Source: Halomonas ventosae
GTDB taxonomy: Bacteria > Pseudomonadota > Gammaproteobacteria > Pseudomonadales > Halomonadaceae
Assembly (NCBI RefSeq): GCF_004361885.1
Contig: NZ_SNWH01000007.1
Coordinates: 62,001 to 126,000, forward strand
Reading direction: 5' to 3'
DNA length: 64,000 nucleotides
This document shows, one piece after another, positions 1-7,723 of this stretch. The notes under the pieces were generated by a model. That model did no database searches. It had not been told where the DNA came from and saw only the letters and a list, made by a program, of their open reading frames with translations. The position numbers and the translations under genes were made by a program. Position 1 is the stretch's first letter; every line of letters begins with the position of its first letter.

Positions 1-142
1 GCAAGAGGTCTCTGGGGTGAATCGGATGGACAGCACCGAGGCGGCCCCTTCTGGAGTCAGAGCCTGGCTGAGGGACGTGGGGCTATGGTCATGCCCGTTG
101 CGGGAGCAAGCACCGCCGCTGAGGTCTGCCCCCTCAATGGAT
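1..142. other. window-edge stretch with no supportable gene
   Basis: I read both strands and find no reading frame with a convincing start, ribosome site and family resemblance. A gene running in from the left edge could contribute a few terminal codons, but nothing recognisable remains inside the window. Confidence 0.4.
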
Positions 143-143
143 A

Positions 144-171
144 GCTTCCAGCTTCCAGCTTACGGCTTTTC
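144..171. repeat. heptamer repeat arm (GCTTCCA x2, GCTTACG, GCTTTTC)
   Basis: Four consecutive 7-mers each begin with GCTT: GCTTCCA at 144-150 and 151-157, GCTTACG at 158-164 and GCTTTTC at 165-171. The TAA stop codon of the minus-strand rhodanese gene lies inside the third heptad. The same heptad family occurs at 2771-2870, 7601-7714 and 47582-47697. No opposite arm is visible between here and the window edge. Confidence 0.75.
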
Positions 172-1005
172 TACCGGCGTATCGTCGCGGTTGCCCCACT
201 CCTTCCATGAGCCGGGATAGCCGCGCATCTTCTCGAAGCCCAGCGCCTTGCCCACCAGCCAGGTGAAGCCGCTGCGGTGGTGGCTCTGGCAGTGGGTCAC
301 CACCTCCATGTCCGGGGTCAGGCCCAGCGCCTCGAGCTCGGTGATGAGCTCCGCATAGTCGCGGATTCGCAGTCCGCGCTCGCGGTCCATGGCGTCGGTC
401 CACTCCATGTTCACCGCGCCGGGAATGTGACCCAGGCGGGCGTTGTCGCCCTTCCTGCCCTCGTATTCAGCGCGCGAGCGGGCATCCCAGATCGCAAAAT
501 CCTTCTCGCCCAGGCGCTCCTGTATCTCGAGGCGGTCGATGGCGACCTCGGGGTGCAGGATCTGTGCTTGGTAGTCGCTGGGGCTGGGCGAGCGTGGCTC
601 GGTGGAAACCGGCTGGCCGGCCTGCCGCCAGGCGTGGATGCCGCCGTTGAGATAGGAGTAGCGGGTGTGGCCGATCAGCGCCAGGGTCCACAACAGACGT
701 CCGGCCCAGCCGCCACCCTCATCGTCGTAGGCAACCACATGAGTATCCCGGGTCAGACCGAGCGACGAGAACAGTCGGGACAACGCCTCCTCGGTGGGCA
801 CGTCATTGGGCACGCTGTTGCCTGATGAGTCCTCGCCGCGCATCAGCAGGCGGTGATCCAGGAAGACGGCGCCGGGAACATGCCCCTCGCCGTAGCTCTC
901 GGCCCGGAGCGGCACGTCGATGATCAGCAGCGAGGGTTCATCCAGGTGGTCGGCGAGCTGGTCTGGCTCGACGATCAGCGGTAGCAGGTTGTCTTCGGAA
1001 CTCAT
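160..1005 (-). CDS. rhdA: thiosulfate sulfurtransferase, RhdA-type tandem rhodanese
   Basis: This 281-residue protein has two rhodanese domains and moves sulfane sulfur from thiosulfate-like donors to thiophilic acceptors in the cytoplasm. The N-terminal domain (about 10-125) is the inactive half. The C-terminal domain carries the catalytic loop CQSHHRS, with Cys near residue 239. That loop closely resembles CQTHHRS of Azotobacter RhdA and differs from the CGSGVT-type loop of mercaptopyruvate sulfurtransferases, so I prefer RhdA over SseA. The start MSSEDNLL was chosen because GGAGA lies 5-6 bases upstream; a longer frame further upstream lacks family resemblance. The stop codon and the last Lys-Pro codons fall in the heptamer repeat at 144-171. 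rsgA lies upstream on the same strand, 38 bases away. Confidence 0.85.
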   Translation of the reverse strand: MSSEDNLLPLIVEPDQLADHLDEPSLLIIDVPLRAESYGEGHVPGAVFLDHRLLMRGEDSSGNSVPNDVPTEEALSRLFSSLGLTRDTHVVAYDDEGGGWAGRLLWTLALIGHTRYSYLNGGIHAWRQAGQPVSTEPRSPSPSDYQAQILHPEVAIDRLEIQERLGEKDFAIWDARSRAEYEGRKGDNARLGHIPGAVNMEWTDAMDRERGLRIRDYAELITELEALGLTPDMEVVTHCQSHHRSGFTWLVGKALGFEKMRGYPGSWKEWGNRDDTPVEKP

Positions 1006-1043
1006 GGCGCTCTCCTTCATAGTCAGGTTCCTTGATGCAGGCG

Positions 1044-2072
1044 TCAGGCGTCGCCGAGGCTTTCGAGGATGCGTTGGTAGCTGGTGAAGCGTTGGGGGTG
1101 AATGTCGCCGCGCTCCACGGCGGCGAGCAGGGCGCATCCCGGCTCGTGGCGGTGGCGACAGTCGCGGAAGCGGCAGTGGCCGAGCCACTCGCGGAACTCG
1201 ATGAAGCCCGCGGTGACCTGCTGTTCATCCAGATGGCCCAGGCCGAACTCGCGGATTCCCGGCGAGTCGATCAGCTCGCCCTCGCCCGAGGCCAGCCCTG
1301 GCAGGACATAGAGGCGGGCGGTGGTGGTGGTATGGGTGCCCTTGCGCGTGTCCTTTGACAGCGCGCCGATGCGCAGTTCCTCGTCCGGCAGTAGGCGCTC
1401 GATCAGCGAGGACTTGCCCACGCCACTCTGGCCCACCAAGACCGAGGTGCGCCCGGCCAGCCGGGCGTGCAGGGCCGCCAGGCCGCCCTCGCGAGCGGTG
1501 GTGGTGGTGACCACCGGGTAGCCCAGGCCCTCGTAACGCCCCAGCAGGTCGCGCAGTTCACCACCGTGTTCCGGCAGCAGGTCGGTCTTGTTGAGCACCA
1601 GCACCGGCGCGATGCCGGTGGCCTCGGCGGCCACCAGGTAGCGGTCGATCAGGTTGGCATGGGGCGCCGGCTCCACCGCGAAGACGATCAGGAGCTGGTC
1701 GATGTTGGCGGCCACCGGCTTGAGCTGGCCGCGTGCGTCAGGGCGCTCCAGGACGTTGTCGCGCTCGACTCGGGCCACCACCACGCCGTCGTTGGCGTCA
1801 TGGGCGGCGCGCCAGATTACCCGGTCGCCGGTCACCAGCCCCTCGAGGTTGGCGCGCAGGTGGCAACGCACTGCGTCACCGCCCTGGTCGGCACGCACGT
1901 CCAGGGTGCGACCGAAGTGGGCGACCACTCGGCCGCCCTGCTCGGGCCCGTACTCCCCGGCGGTCAGCTTCTCGCCGTCGCGGGTGTCGCGCCGTTCGGC
2001 ACGCTGGGTGCGTTCGGCCTGGACCTTCTCGATGCGCCAGCGCTGTTGGCGGCTCAACTTGCGTTTGCTCAT
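1044..2072 (-). CDS. rsgA: ribosome biogenesis GTPase RsgA
   Basis: This 342-residue circularly permuted GTPase acts late in 30S subunit maturation. An N-terminal OB-fold region (about 40-115) precedes the G motifs, which appear in permuted order: NKTDLLP (G4), then GQSGVGKSS (P-loop, G1), the [10 protein letters not shown] switch and DSPGIREFG (G3). The C-terminal zinc knuckle is visible as [14 protein letters not shown]. The start [10 protein letters not shown] matches the usual basic N-terminus of the family. The frame stays open far upstream, antisense to orn, but that extension is not RsgA-like. The gene is divergent from orn with 87 bases between, a classic gammaproteobacterial arrangement. 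Confidence 0.96.
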   Translation of the reverse strand: MSKRKLSRQQRWRIEKVQAERTQRAERRDTRDGEKLTAGEYGPEQGGRVVAHFGRTLDVRADQGGDAVRCHLRANLEGLVTGDRVIWRAAHDANDGVVVARVERDNVLERPDARGQLKPVAANIDQLLIVFAVEPAPHANLIDRYLVAAEATGIAPVLVLNKTDLLPEHGGELRDLLGRYEGLGYPVVTTTTAREGGLAALHARLAGRTSVLVGQSGVGKSSLIERLLPDEELRIGALSKDTRKGTHTTTTARLYVLPGLASGEGELIDSPGIREFGLGHLDEQQVTAGFIEFREWLGHCRFRDCRHRHEPGCALLAAVERGDIHPQRFTSYQRILESLGDA

Positions 2073-2108
2073 GGGGGCCTGAAGCTCGCTACAATGGGCT
2101 TCATTGTA
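2065..2108. promoter_or_regulatory. overlapping divergent promoters for rsgA and orn
   Basis: A perfect inverted repeat TACAATG-GGCTT-CATTGTA (2090-2108) puts a TACAAT -10 hexamer on each strand. The plus-strand hexamer (2090-2095) has TTGCTC at 2065-2070 (19-base spacer) and faces orn. The minus-strand hexamer (2108-2103) has GCGACA about 18 bases upstream and faces rsgA. The two -10 elements lie within 19 bp, so simultaneous open complexes look impossible. The -35 matches are weak. This is motif reading only. Confidence 0.5.
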
Positions 2109-2159
2109 CTCACCCAAGATGCCTGCTGTCGCCAGCGGGCGCCCTGCAAGGAACGTCAC

Positions 2160-2768
2160 ATGGCAGAGCATGCTTCCTCCGAGACCCCTGACACCCAGGA
2201 CCCGCGCCAAAACCGCCTGGTGTGGATCGACCTGGAGATGACCGGGCTCGACCCCAACCGCGAGCGAATCATCGAGGTGGCGACCCTGGTCACCGACGGC
2301 GAGCTCAACGTCGTCGCCGAAGGCCCAGTGATCGCAGTGCATCAGCCCGATGCCCTGCTGGAGGCGATGGACAAGTGGAATACCCGGACCCATGGCGCCT
2401 CCGGCCTGGTGAAACGGGTCAAGCAGAGTCCGGTCGACACCGCCACGGCCGAGCGGCTTACGCTGGCCTTTCTCAAGGAGCACGTCGAGCCTGGCACCTC
2501 GCCCATGTGTGGCAACAGCGTCCACCAGGATCGCCGCTTCCTGGAGCGGGAGATGCCCGAGCTGCTGGCGTTCTTCCACTATCGCAACCTGGACGTTTCG
2601 ACTCTCAAGGAACTCGCCAAGCGCTGGAACCCGGGGGCCCTGGCCGGCTTCCAAAAGCGCAACGTGCATCTGGCCATGGACGACATCAAGGAGTCCATCG
2701 CCGAGTTGGCGCACTATCGCCGCACCTTCCTGCGCCTGACGGAGGACGAGCGAGACGAGGAAGAGTAA
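2160..2768 (+). CDS. orn: oligoribonuclease
   Basis: Orn is a DEDDh 3'-5' exoribonuclease that finishes RNA decay by degrading two- to five-nucleotide oligomers, including pGpG from cyclic-di-GMP turnover. The 202-residue protein shows the exonuclease motif [11 protein letters not shown] near residues 21-31 (Exo I, Asp and Glu), [12 protein letters not shown], the Exo II region around [11 protein letters not shown], and the Exo III region [10 protein letters not shown] with its His and Asp. The start was set at [10 protein letters not shown], preceded by AAGGAA about 6 bases upstream; the N-terminus is about 15 residues longer than in E. coli Orn. It is divergent from rsgA and convergent with queG across a heptamer repeat. 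Confidence 0.96.
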   Translation: MAEHASSETPDTQDPRQNRLVWIDLEMTGLDPNRERIIEVATLVTDGELNVVAEGPVIAVHQPDALLEAMDKWNTRTHGASGLVKRVKQSPVDTATAERLTLAFLKEHVEPGTSPMCGNSVHQDRRFLEREMPELLAFFHYRNLDVSTLKELAKRWNPGALAGFQKRNVHLAMDDIKESIAELAHYRRTFLRLTEDERDEEE

Positions 2769-2770
2769 AG

Positions 2771-2870
2771 CCGGAAGCTTGAAGCGCGGCGCTTCGCGCC
2801 TGGAAGCTGGAAGAAGAGGCGTGATTCATGTCGTGCAGACAACAAACTGCCTTCCAGCTTCCAGCTTTTA
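2771..2870. repeat. inverted heptamer repeat element between orn and queG
   Basis: The left arm has heptads CGGAAGC and TTGAAGC (2772-2785), a 15-nt GCGGCGCTTCGCGCC segment that folds on itself (2786-2800), then TGGAAGC and TGGAAGA (2801-2814). The right arm reads CTTCCAGCTTCCAGCTTTTA (2851-2870). CTGGAAGCTGGAAG (2800-2813) is the perfect reverse complement of 2851-2864, giving a 14-bp stem that could stop transcription from both sides. The queG stop codon lies in the last heptad. The left-arm architecture recurs at 47582-47623. Confidence 0.8.
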
Positions 2871-3974
2871 GCCTGCGGCGATAAGCCGCTGGCGCTTCTC
2901 CCGCTGGCGGGCCAGCGCCCAGCGCACGTGCTCGCGCACCAGCTCGGAGGGGTAGGGCAGGCGCGCCCACAGGGCGGCCTCCACGGCCTCGCTCCAGGGA
3001 GCGTTGCCGAGCCCCACGGCGAGGTTGCGCAGCCAGCGCGCGTAGCCGATGCGCCGTATCGGACTGCCGGCGGTCTTGTCCAGAAACTCCTCCTCGCCCC
3101 AGGCGAACAGCGAAAGCAGGCTGGCGCGATCCAGCTCGTGGCGCGGCGCGAAGTCGGCCTCGCGGGAGAGGCGGGTAAAGCGAGTGAAGGGGCAGACCAG
3201 CTGGCAGTCGTCACAGCCGAATACCCGGTTGCCCATGGCCGCCCGGTAGCGTTCAGGAATGGCCCCGTGGAGCTCGATGGTCAGGTAGGAGATGCAGGCC
3301 CGGGCATCCACCACCCGATCCTCGACGATGGCGCCGGTGGGGCAGGCGGTGCGGCAGGCGCTGCAGCTGCCGCAGTGGTCGCCCGCGAAGGGTTCGTCCA
3401 CCGGCAGCGGCAGGTCGGTGTAGAGTTCGCCCAGGAAGAACAGCGAGCCGGCCCTGGGGTTGAGCAGCATGGCGTTCTTGCCGAACCAGCCAAGCCCCGC
3501 CTTGCGGGCCAGGGCGCGTTCCATCACCGGGGCCGAGTCGACGAAGGCGCGATAGCCGATTGGCCCCACCTCGGCCTCGATCCATTTCGCCAGCGTCGCC
3601 AGCCGCTTGCGCATCAGTTTGTGGTAGTCGCGGCCGGTGGCATAGCGGGAGACATAGGCGGTTGTCGGCTGGCCGAGAACCTTCGCCGTGTCCACCTCGG
3701 CAGGCAGGTAGTCAAGGCGCACGCTGATCACCCGCAGCGTGCCGGGCACCAGTTCCGCCGGCCGCGTGCGCCGGGTGCCATGCTTGGCCATGAACTCCAT
3801 CTCGCCATGGTGTCCCGCCTCCAGCCAACGCTGCAGGTGGTGCTCGTCTTCCGTGAGGTCAGTATCGGTGATGCCCAACTGCTGGAAACCCAGCTCGCGC
3901 CCCCAGGCCCTGATCCGCTCGGCAAGCGCATGGAGGTCGGGCGAGGTATCGCAGGTTGTTGCCGGCATGCTCAT
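2868..3974 (-). CDS. queG: epoxyqueuosine reductase QueG
   Basis: QueG is the cobalamin-dependent iron-sulfur reductase that converts epoxyqueuosine to queuosine at tRNA wobble position 34. The 368-residue protein has an N-terminal catalytic region, then a ferredoxin-like segment with two [4Fe-4S] motifs, CGSCSACRTACPTGA and CDDCQLVCPFTR. A HEAT-like helical C-terminus (after about 280) follows, with RIGYARWLRNLAVGLGN. Length agrees with the E. coli enzyme (about 379). The start at MSMPATTCD is plausible but has no strong Shine-Dalgarno; a second ATG lies two codons later. It is divergent from nnr and convergent with orn. The cobalamin dependence fits the presence of cobO at 17.5 kb. Confidence 0.94.
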   Translation of the reverse strand: MSMPATTCDTSPDLHALAERIRAWGRELGFQQLGITDTDLTEDEHHLQRWLEAGHHGEMEFMAKHGTRRTRPAELVPGTLRVISVRLDYLPAEVDTAKVLGQPTTAYVSRYATGRDYHKLMRKRLATLAKWIEAEVGPIGYRAFVDSAPVMERALARKAGLGWFGKNAMLLNPRAGSLFFLGELYTDLPLPVDEPFAGDHCGSCSACRTACPTGAIVEDRVVDARACISYLTIELHGAIPERYRAAMGNRVFGCDDCQLVCPFTRFTRLSREADFAPRHELDRASLLSLFAWGEEEFLDKTAGSPIRRIGYARWLRNLAVGLGNAPWSEAVEAALWARLPYPSELVREHVRWALARQREKRQRLIAAG

Positions 3975-3994
3975 GATCGAGAAATCATCACCTA

Positions 3995-4023
3995 ATACTA
4001 ATAATAGTGGCCTTGGCGGACAA
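3995..4023 (-). promoter_or_regulatory. candidate sigma-70 promoter for queG
   Basis: On the minus strand TTGTCC (4023-4018) is followed after 17 bases by TAGTAT (4000-3995). The expected start of transcription would leave a very short leader of about 14 bases before the queG ATG. Confidence 0.45.
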
Positions 4024-4037
4024 TTTGCCGTTAGGGC

Positions 4038-4065
4038 TTGGCGCGAGGCGAGAAAAACTTACACT
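4038..4065 (+). promoter_or_regulatory. candidate sigma-70 promoter for nnr-tsaE-amidase
   Basis: TTGGCG (4038-4043), a 16-base spacer and TACACT (4060-4065) precede the nnr start at 4100. The promoter lies just beyond the oppositely oriented queG promoter, with about 15 bases between the two -35 elements. Confidence 0.45.
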
Positions 4066-4099
4066 TCATGGTAAAGCAACCGTTAGACGGGAGACACCG

Positions 4100-5653
4100 A
4101 TGGCCATTCCAGCGCGCGAGTCCGACGACACTTCGAGCATGGCTCCTGTTAGCCGGCCGCTCTACCGTGCCGATCAGGTAGGCGAGCTCGACCGGCGCAC
4201 TATCGCCTCGGGCATCGACGGCTTTGCCCTGATGCAGAGGGCGGCCGCGGCGGCCTGGCACTCCCTGACCCATGTCTGGCCTGGTGTGCATAGGATCACG
4301 GTACTCTGCGGCGGGGGCAACAATGGCGGCGATGGCCATGTGCTGGCGGCACTGGCAGCGGCCGAAGGCTATACGGTCCAGCGGCTCCTGCTCAAGCCCA
4401 TCGAGGAGCTCACCGGCGATGCGGCCCGTGCCGCCGAGATGGCCAGTGCCGCTGGCGTGGGTAGCCAAGCCTGGCGCGAGGGCATGCCCTTCGAGGGCGA
4501 GGTGATCGTCGATGCGCTGCTGGGCACCGGGCTTTCCGGTGAGGTACGCGGCACGATTCGCGATGCCATTGCCGCGGTCAATGCCAGTGGCCTACCGGTA
4601 ATGGCCATCGACATCCCCTCTGGCTTGCATGCCGACACCGGTGCGGTGCTGGGTGTCGCCGTTAAGGCCACGCGAACGGTAACCTTTATCGGCGACAAGC
4701 TGGGGTTGCATACCGGCGCGGCAAGGGACCACGTAGGCGAGCTGGATTTCCGCCCGCTCGCGGTGAGTGCCGAAGCGCAGACCGACATCGTCCCGGCGGC
4801 CCGCCTGCTCGATGCCGGCATGATCTCGGCCTGGCTGCCGCCTCGCCAGCGCTGTGCCCACAAGGGCGAGTTTGGCCATGCACTGGTGCTGGGGGGAGCT
4901 CCAGGATTTGGCGGGGCCGCGCTGATCGCCGCGGAGGCCTGCGCCCGACTGGGGGCCGGCCGGATCAGCCTGGCCACGGCCCCCGAGCACGTGACCGCCA
5001 GCCTGGTGCGACGCCCCGAGGTCATGGTGCATGGCGTGCGCGGTGCCGGTGACCTGGGCGAGCTGCTCGAAAAGGCCGATATCCTGGTGGTAGGACCGGG
5101 ACTCGGCCAGGGCAGCTGGGGGCAGGGCATGCTACAGGCGGCCCTGGCGAGCGCCACGCCGCTGGTGGTGGACGCCGACGCTCTCAACCTGCTGGCGTCG
5201 CGGTTCAGTGGTCACCGGCGAGACGACTGGATCCTCACCCCCCATCCGGGGGAGGCCGCCCGCCTGCTGGGGCTGTCCGCCGGCGAGGTCGAGGCCGACC
5301 GTCCCGCGGCGGCTCGGGAGCTGCAGCGGCGTTTCGGTGGCGTGGTAGTGCTCAAGGGAGCGGGTACGCTGGTGGCCGGGCCCGAGCAGCTTGCCGTCTG
5401 CCCCCACGGTAATCCGGGCATGGCCAGCGGTGGCATGGGCGATGCGCTCTCGGGCATGCTCGGCGGCCTGCTGGCCCAGGGGCTGCCCCTGGAGACGAGC
5501 GCTCGACTGGCGGTGCTGGTGCATGCGCTGGCCGCCGACATGGCCGCCGAGGATGGCGGCGAGCGTGGCCTGCTGGCCGGCGATCTGGCATCCTACGCGC
5601 AACTGTTGATCAATCCCGTGACGCCGATCGGCCATGCAACTGCGACTCGATGA
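4100..5653 (+). CDS. nnr: bifunctional NAD(P)H-hydrate epimerase / ADP-dependent dehydratase
   Basis: This 517-residue metabolite-repair enzyme restores damaged NADH and NADPH hydrates. The N-terminal YjeF domain (about 20-225) epimerises R- to S-hydrates and shows CGGGNNGGDGHVLA and MAIDIPSGLHADTG. The C-terminal ribokinase-like domain (about 245-510) is the dehydratase, with GPGLGQG, VVDADALNLL, LTPHPGEAARLLG and the nucleotide-binding NPGMASGGMGDALSGMLGG. The start at MAIPARESDD follows GGGAGACACCG; an in-frame ATG 31 codons earlier lacks a ribosome site. The 3' end overlaps tsaE by 20 bases, the common gammaproteobacterial order, so the two are probably co-translated. Confidence 0.95.
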   Translation: MAIPARESDDTSSMAPVSRPLYRADQVGELDRRTIASGIDGFALMQRAAAAAWHSLTHVWPGVHRITVLCGGGNNGGDGHVLAALAAAEGYTVQRLLLKPIEELTGDAARAAEMASAAGVGSQAWREGMPFEGEVIVDALLGTGLSGEVRGTIRDAIAAVNASGLPVMAIDIPSGLHADTGAVLGVAVKATRTVTFIGDKLGLHTGAARDHVGELDFRPLAVSAEAQTDIVPAARLLDAGMISAWLPPRQRCAHKGEFGHALVLGGAPGFGGAALIAAEACARLGAGRISLATAPEHVTASLVRRPEVMVHGVRGAGDLGELLEKADILVVGPGLGQGSWGQGMLQAALASATPLVVDADALNLLASRFSGHRRDDWILTPHPGEAARLLGLSAGEVEADRPAAARELQRRFGGVVVLKGAGTLVAGPEQLAVCPHGNPGMASGGMGDALSGMLGGLLAQGLPLETSARLAVLVHALAADMAAEDGGERGLLAGDLASYAQLLINPVTPIGHATATR

Positions 5654-6137
5654 CGAGCAAAGCCAGGTCGCCTTCGGCGAATGTCTGGGACGCGCCCTGG
5701 CGGGGCAGGGGCACGTTCATCTGACTGGCGAGCTGGGCGCCGGCAAGACCACGCTGAGCCGCGGCATCCTGCGTGCCTACGGTCACCGAGGGGCAGTCAA
5801 GAGCCCCACCTATACCTTGCTGGAGCCCTATGAGCTGGATGGCGTCCGGGTGCATCACTTCGACCTCTACCGTCTGGGAGATCCCGAGGAGCTGGAGTTC
5901 ATCGGCGGTCGCGACCTGCTCGGCGAAGATGCGCTATGCATGATCGAATGGCCGGAGCGGGGCCAGGGCTGGCTGCCCGCGCCGGACCTGGAGGTGCTGC
6001 TGCGATTGGCCGGCAGCGGGCGCGAGGCGACACTCGTGGCGAGAAGCGACCATGGCCGGGCGGTGCTCGAGCGTCTGGCAGCGATGCCGGCAGTGGCCGA
6101 CTGGAACATCAACCGTGAGGGTGGCGTAGCGCGATGA
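5634..6137 (+). CDS. tsaE: tRNA threonylcarbamoyladenosine biosynthesis ATPase TsaE
   Basis: TsaE is the ATPase partner of TsaB-TsaD in making t6A at position 37 of ANN-decoding tRNAs. The 167-residue protein shows a Walker A motif [13 protein letters not shown] near residue 34, the [12 protein letters not shown] loop that follows in this family, and a Walker B-like segment CMIEWPERG. It starts inside the last codons of nnr and overlaps the amidase gene by an ATGA junction, so the three genes form a tightly coupled operon. Length is slightly above the E. coli protein (153), with the extra residues at the C-terminus. Confidence 0.95.
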   Translation: MQLRLDDEQSQVAFGECLGRALAGQGHVHLTGELGAGKTTLSRGILRAYGHRGAVKSPTYTLLEPYELDGVRVHHFDLYRLGDPEELEFIGGRDLLGEDALCMIEWPERGQGWLPAPDLEVLLRLAGSGREATLVARSDHGRAVLERLAAMPAVADWNINREGGVAR

Positions 6138-7594
6138 CACGCTTGATACCGCGAGGGCGCCTGCTGACCGGGTTGGCAGGCTTGACGCTGTGGCTCGCCA
6201 GTGGCCTGGCCGGTGCCGCCAGCGTCGATAACCTGCGCCTGTGGGCGGCTCCCGATCACGTGCGGCTGGTCTTCGATCTCTCCTCGCCGGCGCGGGCCAA
6301 TGTTTTCAGCCTCGACAATCCGCGTCGCCTGGTGATCGACCTGGACGATAGCCAGCTCAACACCAGCGTCGACCGTCTGGACCTGGAAGGGAGCGCCATC
6401 AGTACCCTGCGCACCGGCGTGCGCGACGGCAATGGCCTGCGCGTGGTGCTGGAACTCGCCCGTAAGGTCGAGCCCCGCCACTTCAGCCTGGCGCCCAACG
6501 ACCAGTATGGCCACCGGCTGGTCGTGGACCTGGAGTACCCCGGCGAGAGTGCCGTGGAGGATCCCATCGACCCCATCGAGGCGATGATCCGCGAGCAGGA
6601 GATCGCCGCCGAGCGGGCTCGCAGCGAGGCGGTGGCACAGGGTCGCAGCCCGGCCGACATCGCCGCCACTCGTGCCCTGGCGCAGGCCAAGCCGCATCCC
6701 AAGCGTGACATCATCATCGCCATCGATGCCGGCCACGGCGGCGAGGACCCGGGGGCGATCGGTCCCTCGGGCACTCGCGAGAAGGATGTCGTGCTGGAGA
6801 TGGCCCAGCGTCTGGCGCGGCGGGTCAATGCCACGGAGGGGTTCCGGGCGGTGATGATCCGCGACGGCGATTACTACGTGGGGCTGCGCCAGCGCACCCG
6901 CATCGCCCGCGAGCAGAAGGCCGACTTCTTCGTGTCGATCCATGCCGATGCCTTCAACAGCCCGCGGCCCAACGGTAGTTCCGTCTATGCGCTGTCCCAG
7001 CGGGGAGCCACCTCGGAGACCGCCCAGTGGCTGGCCGCCAGCGAGAACCAGGCTGACCTGATCGGCGGGGTCGATGGCAGCCTGTCGCTGGACGACAAGG
7101 ATGAGGTGCTCCGCGGCGTGCTGCTCGACCTGACGATGACCGCGACCCTCAATGACTCCCTGACCATCGGCGGTCAGGTGCTCGACCAGCTGGGGCGCAT
7201 CAACCGGCTGCACAAGTCGCGGGTTGAGCAGGCCGGCTTCATGGTGCTCAAGTCGCCGGACATCCCCTCACTGCTGGTCGAGACCGGCTTCATCTCCAAT
7301 CCCGACGAGGAGCGCCGGCTGCGCGACGGCGGCTATCAGCAGAAGATGGTCGAGGCGCTGTTCGGCGGCATCCGCGGCCACTTCCAGCGCAATCCGCCAC
7401 CGGCCAGCCTGCTGGCCTGGCAGCGTGACCGTCATCGCCGCCCTGAAGGCAACGAGTATCGCATCCAGCCCGGCGACACCCTCTCCGAGATCGCGGCCCG
7501 TCACGGCGTGCCGGTGGCTCAGCTCAAGCAGGCCAACGAGCTCAACGGCGATGTGATCCGGGTCGGACAGGTGCTGCGCATCCCCCGCTCATAA
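6134..7594 (+). CDS. amiB: N-acetylmuramoyl-L-alanine amidase, AmiB/AmiC type with LysM
   Basis: This periplasmic zinc amidase cleaves the stem peptide from septal peptidoglycan during daughter-cell separation. The 486-residue protein has a signal peptide (basic MTRLIPRGR, then a hydrophobic run ending near GLAGAAS). An AMIN domain (about 30-135) that targets peptidoglycan follows, then a linker and the Amidase_3 domain (about 190-415). Zinc and catalytic residues are seen in [23 protein letters not shown] and [12 protein letters not shown]-terminal LysM repeat begins at [17 protein letters not shown]. Amidases of this type are activated by EnvC or NlpD, neither encoded here. The gene overlaps tsaE by four bases. 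Confidence 0.94.
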   Translation: MTRLIPRGRLLTGLAGLTLWLASGLAGAASVDNLRLWAAPDHVRLVFDLSSPARANVFSLDNPRRLVIDLDDSQLNTSVDRLDLEGSAISTLRTGVRDGNGLRVVLELARKVEPRHFSLAPNDQYGHRLVVDLEYPGESAVEDPIDPIEAMIREQEIAAERARSEAVAQGRSPADIAATRALAQAKPHPKRDIIIAIDAGHGGEDPGAIGPSGTREKDVVLEMAQRLARRVNATEGFRAVMIRDGDYYVGLRQRTRIAREQKADFFVSIHADAFNSPRPNGSSVYALSQRGATSETAQWLAASENQADLIGGVDGSLSLDDKDEVLRGVLLDLTMTATLNDSLTIGGQVLDQLGRINRLHKSRVEQAGFMVLKSPDIPSLLVETGFISNPDEERRLRDGGYQQKMVEALFGGIRGHFQRNPPPASLLAWQRDRHRRPEGNEYRIQPGDTLSEIAARHGVPVAQLKQANELNGDVIRVGQVLRIPRS

Positions 7595-7600
7595 GCCCCT

Positions 7601-7714
<114 letters not shown>

Positions 7715-7723
7715 CGGAGTAAC

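Noticed and set aside
2073-2714. N-terminal extension of the RsgA frame
   Set aside because: It is antisense to orn and not RsgA-like; [10 protein letters not shown] at 2072 is the family start.
5867-7213. 448-codon open frame on the minus strand
   Set aside because: It is antisense to tsaE and the amidase, both of which have complete motifs on the plus strand.
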